43,167 nt of DNA from Phellopilus nigrolimitatus (lineage: Eukaryota > Basidiomycota > Agaricomycetes > Hymenochaetales > Hymenochaetaceae), in the NCBI GenBank assembly GCA_021029095.1, contig JAJOHG010000221.1, forward strand, positions 1-43,167, written 5' to 3'. The notes beneath the pieces were generated by a model, which ran no database searches, was not told the DNA's origin, and saw only the letters and a program-made list of their open reading frames with translations. The position numbers and the translations under genes are program-made. This document shows positions 29,834 through 40,307 of this stretch, in pieces; the stretch's first letter is position 1, and every line of letters begins with the position of its first letter.

Positions 29834-32780
29834 ATGGCTACTACTGCTGGTCCTGCTTTACCCTCTCAAGACCTGGAATCGGGAGTATCGGAGATTATAG
29901 ACACGTCAATATGTCCGACTGCAGGAGCCACGCCTCTTTTCCCCAGTCGCGCCAGCACCGTGGTCCATTTTGCTACGAATGCCTCCGTTCTCCAGAATTC
30001 CGGTGATCTTGTCGATCCTGTCAATGCTAATGCCAAGACAGACTGTCGAATCATATTGGAGGACGGACAAGGCGTCGAATCTAGTATGAAAAAAGACGGT
30101 CGTACAAACACAGAGCTCAAATTGACCGACCAGACGAACCTACTTCCCTTCCGCAAGGTTGTCTCTGTTTTCGCGGGTCTCGCGGTGTGCATTGTTGTCT
30201 CAACGCTCGACATGACACTCGTCGCGACCGCACTGCCGAGCATAGCGGCCTCTTTCCACGCAGGTCCGTCTATACTATTTCAAACCAGACCATATATTCA
30301 CTTGACTAATCATGGAAAACCCCTAGGCTCGGTGTCGTCCTTCATTCCGTCGACGTACCTCCTCACCTCGACTGCCTTTCAACCCCTGTACGGGCGCTTC
30401 TCCGATATCTTCGGGCGCAAAGCCGCGCTGCTCCTTGCCATGGGCATCTTCATGCTTGGCAACCTCGTGGCGGGATTTTCGAGAAACGTCAGCGAGGTAA
30501 TCGTCTTGCGAGGTGCGTTTTCTGCTTTTACCTGGCTAGCTTCTTGCAAGAGAGACATTCTTACGCCTTGAAAATGTTAAAAGGCATTGCGGGTGCAGGA
30601 GGAGGGGGAATCGTATCCATGGCGCAGATAATCATGTCCGACGTTGTCACTCTGCGAGACAGGTGCGCAGGATTCGCCAACATTAATCTCTTATGTTTCC
30701 CTGAAAAACTGTTTTCTTGACACTGCAGGGGAAAGTACCAAGGAATTATCGGCGTTGTCGTTGCTCTCGGATATGGCGTAGGGCCGCTCATCGGCGGTGT
30801 GTTGAGTGAGAAAGTGTCCTGGAGAGTGCGCCGCAGTCTCCACAACCTTATCAAAGTTTTTATCCTGACAATGGTTGCGACCAGTGGTGCTTTTGGATCA
30901 CACTACCAGTGTCGTTCTGCGGGATCCTGATAGTTACATATATACTTCCGCTCAAGAGCGTGGAAGGCGACATAAGGAGGTAAGAACAAGCAAATCAGTA
31001 TGTCCTTTAACACGCTGAATGACTCCTCAATGCATTCAGGAAACTACTCGCGGTCGACTACGTCGGGACAGCGCTGACTCTGATCGGTTGCACGCTCGTC
31101 ATATTGCCTCTCATCTGGGTGCGTTCTTATGATTCTTTATTGAAAATATCTCAAGTTTCCAACCTTGGCCTCGTTATTGATGCTATCCAGGGCGGTATTA
31201 CGTTCCCCTGGCGTTCTGCGATCGTTCTCGCGACACTTGTCTCCGGTATCGCCGTAGTCTCAATCTTCTGTCTTTGGGAGTGGAAGGGTGCGAAGCTGCC
31301 CATCGTTCCAAGTACGTTTTCTCGATTTATTCGTGGTCCAAAGGCTAATTGAATCTAAACTATTTACCTAGTGTATATATTCAAACACACAACTGTCACT
31401 GGGGTGTATATCACGATGTTTGTCAAGTGCGTGTCTTGCTTTCATTTTGTCAATTTACCCTAGCAAATGCTCATATTCATTCTGACATATTCGACTGTCG
31501 TCTAACAGTGGCTTCGTCTTCAACTCCTCGCTGTATTACCTCCCTCAGTTCTTCCAAGTTGCGCTTGGGTACTCTCCGATCCGCTCCGGAGTCTTTCTCC
31601 TCCCCGTTCTTGTCAGTCAGACCATCGCAAGTTTCGTCGCAGTACGTCGCTGCTCATTGCTAGGAATCAGTTCATATGAAAGAAATGTGGATATGGCGCT
31701 CACACTTGCGCAATTTGTTTTAGGGTATGATGGTGTCTCGGACAGGTCGATACAGAGTCAGCTACCTTTTCAGTCAACTTTGCAGGCCCGCATTAATGAC
31801 AGCTTTACCCCGCTAGACTATTATATATCTCGGCTTCAGCGTGTGGGCTATTGGATGTGGTTTACTCTCGACTGTGAATGCACAGTCGGGGACAGTTATC
31901 CCCGTGGTATATATGCTTATTGCAGGGGTCGGCGCTGGCCAGGTGTGTCTCCGTTCTTTGTTTTGCGAAATCAAGAAAACGCGCCCGGGATGTCTGCGCT
32001 AACCAAATTGCTACTTCGTTTTCTCAGACTCTGCAGACGACAACTGTGGCCGCGCAGGCAAGTGTGTCTAGGCGCGATATGTCCGTTGTCACGGCTGTCC
32101 GGAATGTAAGCAATTATACGTTATCTACTAAAGACTGATAAATACTGCGTTTTAATGCACCCGATAGTTCGTCAGACTTCTTGGTGGGACGTTCTCTTTA
32201 GCAATCGGGAGTACGATTATGTATGCTTTCTGCGTTATTCCTTCCGCTTTCTTTATAGCCAAGTTGACTGACATGAATTATCAGAAACAACTCCCTACGC
32301 TCAAAGATGACATCCATTGGCCTGTCCTCGTCTACGATCAACACAATCATCGATGATCCGACCGCCTTGCACCCATTCCTGACCTCCTCAACAACGGGAA
32401 ACTCAACCTCGACTTTTTCTATAACTCCGAACACAGCAAAGCTTATTCTCCGCGGGTATACGACGGGCTTTCGTGATGTGTTCGTGCTGAATGCTGCGCT
32501 GACCGCGCTGAGCGTTGTCGTGAGCATAAGTATGATCCATCACAAAGAGCTCATTCGGAGAGACGAGGAGGAGATGCGTCGACGAGGTCGCGAGGCCTAT
32601 ACGAAAGACTTTAAGGGAGGCGGTAAAGAGTGTTATGAAAGCGGAAACGTCGACATGGGCACAGACGCAAAGTTGGACCAGCGTAAAGACGGCGACGGGA
32701 GTGAAATTGAGCTGAGGAATTTAGCATCCGAGCATATGGAAGCCAGTGATGGTGTGCTCAAAATCAGTTCTAAACCGTGA
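29834..32780 (+). CDS. DHA2-type MFS transporter, 14 exons
   Basis: Thirteen GT-AG introns (first at 30264-30326) are removed cleanly to give a continuous membrane protein. About 110 hydrophilic N-terminal residues precede FRKVVSVFAGLAVCIVVSTL, DMTLVATALPSI. Motif A is GRFSDIFGRK between TM2 and TM3, and motif C-like is GYGVGPLIGGVL in TM5. Further helices follow: FWITLPVSFCGILIV, LTLIGCTLVILPLIW, IVLATLVSGIAVVSIFCLW, GVFLLPVLVSQTIASFVA, IYLGFSVWAIGCGLLS and VVYMLIAGVGAGQ, with a C-terminal cytosolic tail rich in Lys/Glu. This is the pattern of 14-TM drug:H+ antiporters and siderophore-type relatives, which act in the plasma or vacuolar membrane. Substrate unknown. No neighbouring biosynthetic gene suggests one. 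The frame is intact to the stop at 32778-32780. Confidence 0.85.
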
Positions 32781-33348
32781 GCGGTTCCTGTGGATTTTGA
32801 CAAACATGACGTGCCCTTGCAGTTGTTTAGAAATATTGGTATTGTTCACCCTGGTTTTCCTACTTGAAGTTAGAACTTATTCTACGTAGGCGAATGTTTT
32901 TTACATATTGTACCCTAGAACCTTTGTATCGGAAACTTGATCTGGCGTTTGAATGAAGAAATGCGGAGAAGTTCTCGTCCTTTTCATTGGTCGCCGCCTA
33001 TCACGTGATGTTGCTTCGATTTGGGGCTTTGTTGAACCGTCCTTTCTCACTTCCAAGCTCAACTGGGGCTCGACAACTTGACGCGCAAGACATCTCTGTA
33101 GTACTCGGAGGCTCTCTTTTTAGTCTTGAAATCGTTCTTTCAAGATGCGCTCTGGTTGACTCAACGGCAACGCCATTTCTTTGTTTCGCGAACCGTTTTT
33201 GAAGGACAATAGCCGCTGGTGTCGATATAGGACCGGCTCCCGTGTGTGGAACAATGGTTGACGCACATAGCGTCTTTGATGATTTCTTGCTATAAGCTCG
33301 TCTTTCGGAACTCCACTTCATCCTGCCTCCTAATTCCTGTCCTTTCAG
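32781..33348. other. intergenic region between the MFS and second F-box gene
   Basis: Short frames on both strands, none with a domain. Presumably terminator of the MFS gene and promoter of the F-box gene. Confidence 0.5.
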
Positions 33349-35851
33349 ATGGATTCTGACGACGAAAAGTGCGTATACCCTTCTGCTGGTTAGAATTATT
33401 CTTAAGAAAGATATCTTAGAGAGAATGGCCCCCCTTCTAAGCGACATAAGTCGAAGAAAGAAATAGACGATGGCAGAACCGGTGTGTTGCGCTCAAGCAA
33501 CTCTATTTGTGACTCTGGGCCTCCGAACCCTGCCAAGTCAACTACTGCTGCGAGAGCACCTACGAAGAAGAAGGCTCGGAAGATAGTAGGACCTATGCGG
33601 TTGAATTATGACATATTTCTCCAGGTAATTTTATGATTTACTGACTTTCTGAGGACTTAACGGCTGTTTATTACTCTTGCTTTACGTCAGATTGCTTTTC
33701 ATTCGACACCGGACGTCCTCCTTGCCTTGTCTAGAACCTGCCAGTCTCTTCGTTCGTTGCTTACAGAAGACTATCCCAGCACTTGGGCTCGTGCTGATTG
33801 GCTCGCCGGCTTGCCTTCTTGCCCTGCCGATCTCAAACCTCCCCAATATGCGAGTCTTATTTTTGATAAGAAGTGCAAGGCCAAGGTTCGAGTCATACAT
33901 AATCTTGTGATTTATGTGCTTCTCCTATTTTTGCTGTTGGTACAGGGTTGCAACCGAATCTCCGACCGGCGTCCAATCTGGGCCGCGTCTCATGTGCACA
34001 AACGAACACGAGTCTGTGCGGCGTGCTTCACAAAACGGCAAGTCTAATTCATAAGAACGAAAGTACAAGCAAAAAATTTCATGAGCGTTATTTTGTAGGA
34101 CAATGTCGTTTCCTGACATGATTGCAAATTTCACGAAGGATGAAGGGGAAATTTCCAGTGATGATCTCGCAAAAATGATTTGGTGGGAGTGTAGAGGTCT
34201 GCTCCACGCATTATGGTCGCTTTTTTGTGCTGCTGATAAATTTTTCACGCCATATTCTGCCCTCGAACTTCAAGCCGAAGACAGACATCCATTTTATATC
34301 AGACAGCAAGAATTCTATGTCCCGGCTCTTGAAAAAATTCTTGAAGAGTACTTTGATACCGCACAAGCAGAACGAAGTACCTTCATCGAGCAGAGGAAGA
34401 TTATCGCACGAGAGAAAGACATGGTATGTTATTCGAGTTTAGTTGCTTTGACAGTCGCGCCCGGTTTCATGCGCTGAAGTATACACAACTGCTTCGCCGA
34501 ATAAAGCATAGGGCCGCCATAGAGAACTGGTATAGGGTAAAAGAGGATATGAGGAAAGCTCACCTCGCTGACATACGGAGAAGACGCCGCGAGAAGTGAA
34601 GCCCTTGCCTATGCATTATATCGTGTTTTGATCCAAATCTGCAGGATAATCGGGATGCTGGCAGCCACTGGACACTCTGCAGAACTATTGTCCACAGAAT
34701 ATGATAAGCCTGAGTGGAAAAAAGAGTGGTCTCGGTTGGTCAGTAAGACACAATTGCTAACCGATGAAAGTAAGCGGCTCTTTAATATTTATGCCAATAA
34801 GGGAAGAACTAATTTACGAAATCTCAGTTTGGAAAGGACTTCGGCCGAAGCTCGAGCAAATCATAAATCTCCGCCGGCAGAAACAAATTCGACAAGAAAC
34901 AATCCTGTCTTGGGGATCATCACTTGTCGCGATACTTGGTCGGAATGATCCGTACCTCTCATGCTTTAACGCGCACGATCTTCTCGGAATGCAGCCGGCA
35001 ATTCATGCTATTGATGATGTTGCACTCGGAGCAAATGTCCCTTTGGAAGTTTTCGAAGGTAATGAAACCAGAACTGGTTTGCGCCAATTGCTACGCGGCG
35101 CAAGTACGCCACGCTGGGAATGGATCGAGGCTGTACTAGCTACCAGTGTTACGAACGTCTATCGTGAGCTCGGTAGCTTGCAGAATAGCGCATCTCATGA
35201 TGCGCAGGACTTGTCAACTCTTCGGCTTGCCACTACATTCTTCGAGCGCACAAGAACTGAGGGTAGTATCGTGCTGTTAACGTACGCAGATATCCTGGTT
35301 GATGTTTCCCGCGCGTCAACACTGCATCCTGATAATCCTTGGAGGAATGATACGAATAGAGAGTGGGTTTTCGATGTCGGCACATATACTGCGTCGACAC
35401 TCGGCATAATGATTGCGAACGAACTTCAGCATCGCCTGCAATCCGAATTAAGTCTTTCCTCAGTATTCAGGTGCTGGACATGCCATCAAAGCGATATGAC
35501 CTGGGCACAATTTGTGTGCACCCTTTCTCGACTGTTGCTGTATGCAAAATAACTTAATGTTCAATACAGGTTCAACATCAATATGACGTCGCATGGGTAT
35601 ACGAACACATTACTCCGCAAGGCGTACACGAGTGAGTGCTACATGTGTCTTTCGACTTTTGAGTAGCTTACACCCGGGTTAATCATGTAAGCCAAACGAA
35701 AGCCATGTTAATGGAAGACGTGCAGCCTGGTCGAAGACTCCTTGCACATTTCGACTATTGGATTTTAACTCTTCTCGGGAATGCACCGAACGAAACCTGG
35801 TTCACGGCAGTTAAAAATTCACAGAGCGACGTTTGGGTTCGACCGGAGTAG
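33349..35851 (+). CDS. F-box protein with cysteine-rich segments
   Basis: Ten exons. The start MDSDDEKENGPPSKRHKSKK has a nuclear-type basic stretch. After a Lys-rich linker come MRLNYDIFLQ and, past an intron, IAFHSTPDVLLALSRTCQSL, RSLLTEDYPSTWARA, the F-box expected to bind Skp1. A segment after it (YASLIFDKKCK, GCNRISDRRPIW, VCAACF) is the cysteine-rich part usual in a large Agaricomycete F-box subfamily. The middle is helical and charged. Near the end, FRCWTCHQSDMTW has a C-x2-C followed by HQYDV, a possible single zinc finger. The stop is at 35849-35851. One intron, 34038-34098, must begin with GC (GCAAGT) to keep the frame; the nearby GT would cause a stop. All others are GT-AG. Apparently intact; target unknown. 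Confidence 0.78.
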
Positions 35852-36652
35852 TCCTTTTTTTTTCATAATATCAATACTGTATGAGTAAACATGTGGTATA
35901 GTAAATTTCTACAGCAATTTGCATTATCCGTTTCAATGCACTTCATATTGTCGTAACGGTAACAGATCTTACATACGTTGTAAAACAAGTGGATGTATGT
36001 ATAAATATAAGCTCAACTCAAAGACAATGACAAGACTCATTCGCAAGCCCATATTGTGAGCCGCAAAAATTAAAATAAAAGTATTTTATTTGGACGTAAA
36101 AGGGAAATTTAGAATTGTCTTCCTTCAAAACTCCCCGCTACATGTCGGCTGTACATACACCGATATTATATTACAGATGGGTCAGAAAAGTCTTCGCCCC
36201 CCCTGAAAAAGGAAGGCGGTTCCCGCCTGCGTAGCAAAGGCCGCCGCGTCGTCGAGTCTTCGCTCACCATTGCCTACGGTGTGCTGCCAGTTCAACACAT
36301 CCAAAAAATAGTTAACAAATATGTATTGTATGCTTATAATATATATCTTAAGCAAAGATCATGCGCAGTCAAACAATATTTAATACAGTCTTTGTGTCGA
36401 CAAGGCGGACGGGAACTCCCGACTCACCTGTGTGGCCGAGTCCGGCCGCGATCTTGCCTGCTGTACTTGCTGCTCCTGCACTCACGACGAGCGGGTCGTT
36501 CTCGAGTAACGGCCCTACACCCTCGTCAGATAGACTAATCGGTTGCAGTGTCGCGGTCGTCAAAGACAATGGCAGTGTCCTACTTACTTTTATAGACGCT
36601 CGCCGGCGTTGCAACCGAGATGGTCTTTTCACATCGCATCTAACACAAGTCG
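35852..36652. other. AT-rich region with one orphan exon-like stretch
   Basis: 35852-36350 is AT-rich, with an AAAATAAAA run near 36070. On the minus strand 36415-36560 reads ISLSDEGVGPLLENDPLVVS, AGAASTAGKIAAGLGHTG and ends at a GTGAGT donor, which looks like a real exon, but no partner exons were found. It may be the relic of another gene. Confidence 0.4.
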
Positions 36653-37595
36653 ATGGTCACCGCCGAGTCAATGGCCTATCAGCCCTCTCAAGGCGAATTT
36701 GTGCCCGCAGAGCAGCATCGCTATGTACTCACTAATTTCGTGCGTGTGCAGTCCTCTATAAGCGTCGACAAATATACGCATGATGCTGACGACGCGTCGC
36801 AACACAGCGCATAGCCCACGAGAAGGTCAAGCAGCAGCGCGTGCAGCTGCAGGAGCAGGAGGAGCAAGTTGCGCAGCTGCGAGCTCAGATAACGACTCTC
36901 GAGGGCAAAGAGGGGTCGAGCACGGTGGGCGGAGTCGGTTGGAACCAAGGCGGGACGTCTGTCGACGACTGGTCCACAAAAGTGTGTACCAATACATGTC
37001 CTTCTTCAGCTCACTGTATGCTAATGTATGCCAAATGTGCCAGAACACAGCATCGAAGCTAGAAAAACTCATAAATCACTGGGCGGCGGACGTGATACGC
37101 GCCCCACCCACGCCGCTAAACGTGATCAGGGACGTTACCCTGACGGACCTCAGGAGCTCCGCCCCAGACGACAGCGAGACGTCCCCCATGCTCGTCCAGA
37201 GCCTCCTGCGGCACGCCATGGCAGAAACCATCTCGGAGGGGGTCATCAACTGCCTCATCGTTACGAGCTCGAGCGAGGCCAATGTGCAGCTTACACGCAT
37301 CCACGAGCACCTCTTCGCACGCGACCCGACCGTCGCGGGCGTCTGGCGGCGCCAGACGTTCTCCGCCGCCGTCGAGACATGCTCGCCTGCGATGTCGCAG
37401 CAGCTCCTCGCCGAGACGATGCCCGGGCTCGCACGGCTCTTCACGTCCGAGACGGGTATGCTTTCCGCGTCCGTCGCACAGCTTCTCGACGCCGCGTATG
37501 GCTTTTTGCACATGCTGCACGGCTCGGGCGCAGGGAGCGCGGGGGGCGCAGACACGTTCTACCGTGCGTTCGTGCCCGAGCTCGGGAGCGTGCTG
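36653..37595 (+). pseudogene. broken coiled-coil protein gene, 3' truncated
   Basis: From the ATG at 36653 the frame reads MVTAESMAYQPSQGEFVPAE and continues to HDADDASQHSA before a stop at 36808-36811. One base off, it resumes as RIAHEKVKQQRVQLQEQEEQ, VAQLRAQITTLEGK, a strong coiled coil. A good intron (GTGTGT..TGCCAG, 36979-37049 region) then joins DDWSTK to NTASKLEKLINHWAADVIRA, HAMAETISEGVINCLIVTSS, NVQLTRIHEHLFARDPTVAG, WRRQTFSAAVE, LLDAAYGFLHMLHGSGAGSA and FYRAFVPELGSVLY, where it ends abruptly. I know this as a conserved Agaricomycete protein of unknown function that normally continues past this point. One frameshift and a missing C-terminus mark it as dead. Confidence 0.65.
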
Positions 37596-39803
37596 TACCA
37601 GCGGCGCGGCGTTTGCCACCTGCTGCCGCTTTACGCAAACGTGCAGGTCAACCCGTCTGTGACGCGCAGGCGCGCGCGCGCATCCCGGAGCTGTCCGCCG
37701 GCAAGATCCCAGAGGTCCAGGGGTGGATGACGGCGGGATGGCCGGGTGTGCGAAGGCGGAGCTCGCTGCGGGGCTTGCGAGCACGCGCGCGCGCTGATGG
37801 GAGCGTGGCACGCAGGTCGAGACTGCGGTCGCCGCACACCGTTGGAAAGAGAAGTTTGACATTGTGTACCGGTACGTCCCGGGCTCGCACGAGGGCGGCA
37901 GAAAGAAGGTGCGGCGACACAAGAGCCTGAAGGTGCCTGGGAATGTGAAGCTGGGCGAGGCAAACCGTGCATAGCAGCTCGTCCCGATATATCTCGACGT
38001 CGAGCGTCATAAATACTGCGATATGTTTGTGTGGAACTTGAATGGTACGAAAAGATAGCAGTTTTGTTTCTAGTCTCTTCCTTTGCTGATCTCGCTTATT
38101 ATTGTTGCTGGCAGACCCGATCGTAACGCCCGAAGCCTTCGTGCAGTCAGTCATAGACGACTATAGCCGTTCCTCAAGCTATCACGCAACCACTACCAAA
38201 TAGATACATGCGCGGTTGGCCAGCAACGACGTGTCCGTCGCGCCGACAGAGAGCATGCTGGAAGTTGCGCGCTGCAGGGCCCCGATGCGGAGTGGCGGGC
38301 ATCCTGGCGTAAGCGTCTGCGCAATGAGGATGGCTACGGCTGCACACGCGCACTGTTGCAGAACGTGCCGGAGCCGCAGGGTCGCGCGAAGAAGCGATGC
38401 AAGTTTGCGTCGCCGCAGGGTGCAACGAAGGGTGCGCGGGCGTTGCTTGACGAGGACGCGTCAGTGGACGGTCGACAAGATGGACATTGAAAATGCGGAG
38501 CCTACGCCGAAGCAGTTCACAGAGATCTCCAGCAGCGGTCCCGGACTCACTGGAGAGTTCCAGCAAGTGTCACATTTTCATTCTTTTTGCACACAATCTT
38601 CTTACTATTTCCACAGAACTGCCCACACTGAATATGAAAACAAGTCAGTACCTACCAAAAGTCTCTTTTCCTCGTCGGGCACCCTTCCAATGGTCTAGCG
38701 GCCCAGGATGACGATCTGCGCCTGTTGCGCGCTCCGTCACCCGGACACAGTCGTGCCAGCCGATCATCAACTATCTCAGTGACAGCGAGCTCGACCGGCT
38801 CGACCGGCTCGACAAGGAGCGCAAAAGGAGGCGAACAAGCAGCGGAAGCGCAACACACGTGGGCGGCGCGGCGTCGCCCTGCCGGACCACGAGCCACTCA
38901 AGACGCACCACACGCCGGCGATCGGGTTCCCCGAGGTCAACCCGTCGACTATTGCGCTCGCCGCGGCGGCAGCTGCGTAAATCACGCAGGGTGCCCGCAG
39001 CGGCGGCGTCGGTCACCAAGAACCGGGACGGCTATCATTCTGACGATCTCGTGCACTCCGTCTGCGCCTGCGGTCGCGCTATCGAAGAACCAGAAGGCGA
39101 AGGGTTCGTTCAAAGCGCCAAAGTACACAGTCGATTCTGAAGGCACGTGCAAATGTCACCGCGGCGACGCCATCGACGGTGGCGGACTCGTCGACATTCG
39201 AGCCGCCGCTGAAAGGCGACTTGCCGCTGCCCGTTTCTTCGACTTCCGCCTCGGTGCCGGACTCGAAGGCCTCAAGGATTGTCAAGGCACGAAGACAAAG
39301 AGGCGAAGGAGCGCGAATATGCAGATGGACAGCGTGCGAACATGATCGATGGCATCTGGCATTGCTCGAATTGCGGCTATCCTGATAGTATCGCTGTCGG
39401 ACGTCGAAAAGGCCCGCTTGGAAATAAATCTCAGTGCGGCGCATGCGGTGAGAGCGACTCTGTCCTTCCGTACTTTGCAAAATTGACATTTCATGCAAGG
39501 CGAATTCTGCCATCGCCATCGTCGGCCACGATCTGTGGAGTACAATACCGACACAGATTTCTGCATCAACCTCAAGGTGGAGGGCGAGCGGGTCAAGGCG
39601 AGCGCAAAAAAGCGAGGTGGCACCGCGGCGCTCCCCGTGCAAAACATCCAACAGGACCAAGCGCCGATACCCTCGTCCATGACGGACAACCAATCGTCGC
39701 CGACGGTGCTAAAGCACGAAGTTTGGGTCGAGATCAAGTCGCCAAAGAAAACGCGGGCCTCGCCAACGTCGGACACAAAAAGTGGATACGCGTCGCGTAG
39801 ATA
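37596..39803 (+). pseudogene. SNF5/Sfh1 (SMARCB1) chromatin-remodelling subunit pseudogene
   Basis: The plus strand recovers a SNF5 protein in order but in changing frames: YANVQVNPS, RARIPELSAGKIPEVQGWM, HRWKEKFDIVYRYVPGSHEG, then QLVPIYLDVERHKYCDMFVW, NLN, a retained intron, PIVTPEAFVQSVIDDYS and SSSYHATTTK followed by a TAG. Next come MDIENAEPTPKQFTEI, an intron, TYQKSLFLVGHPSNG, QPIINYLSDSELDRLD, TRGRRGVALPDHEPLKTH, TPAIGFPEVNPSTIALAAAA, then YADGQRANMIDGIWHCSNCG and GPLGNKSQCGACG (a GATA-like C-x2-C..C-x2-C finger split by an intron) and HRHRRPRSVEYN. Two TAG stops, several frameshifts and a deletion in the SNF5 repeat region make it non-functional. Introns are kept, so it is a DNA-level duplicate. 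A working copy must exist elsewhere, since the subunit is a core part of SWI/SNF or RSC. Confidence 0.85.
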
Positions 39804-40307
39804 GACATGATGTACATACAAATCCATGAAAATAGACTTTTGACTGAAGAAAAGAGGTTGAAAATGATCAAATTCCCTGTTTGTTTTGCAGGGCTACGCT
39901 AGTACATAGACCAGCCCCCGAGCAGGACGCCACTCGTGCTCCGAAGATAATCAACTTACTACTGTCAGATATGCATTTTCCCTAAATCAGTTAATATACA
40001 TGTATACTAAAGCAAATGGTACAAAAAAGAACTAAAAAAAAAGGAATCGTAACATGCCATGCGCAGCAATGGCCCACAACCAAAGTTAATAGTACATGTA
40101 CATGCAAATCCAAGCTTCATATTCATTTCTCAGTATTATAATACACTAATAAATGACTTCCTTGAGCCCGACTGCTCAGGGTATGCTTTCTGTCTGCCTA
40201 TCTAGTTACATCCACTGAAATGTATCTGTACTGTATCTGTAAACCAAATAATGCGATTGTACGTATAAAAATGAGATCAGGGAAGCGAAATCCAAAGCAA
40301 AGCCTCG
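39804..40307. other. AT-rich intergenic region
   Basis: Lies 3' of both flanking genes. A/T runs and CACTAATAAATGAC near 40143 could supply polyadenylation signals. No gene is seen. Confidence 0.55.

Noticed and set aside
36430..36445. TGGCCGAGT, an A-box-like motif of a serine or leucine tRNA
   Set aside because: No B box or acceptor stem follows; the stretch is better explained as the end of an exon-like minus-strand frame.
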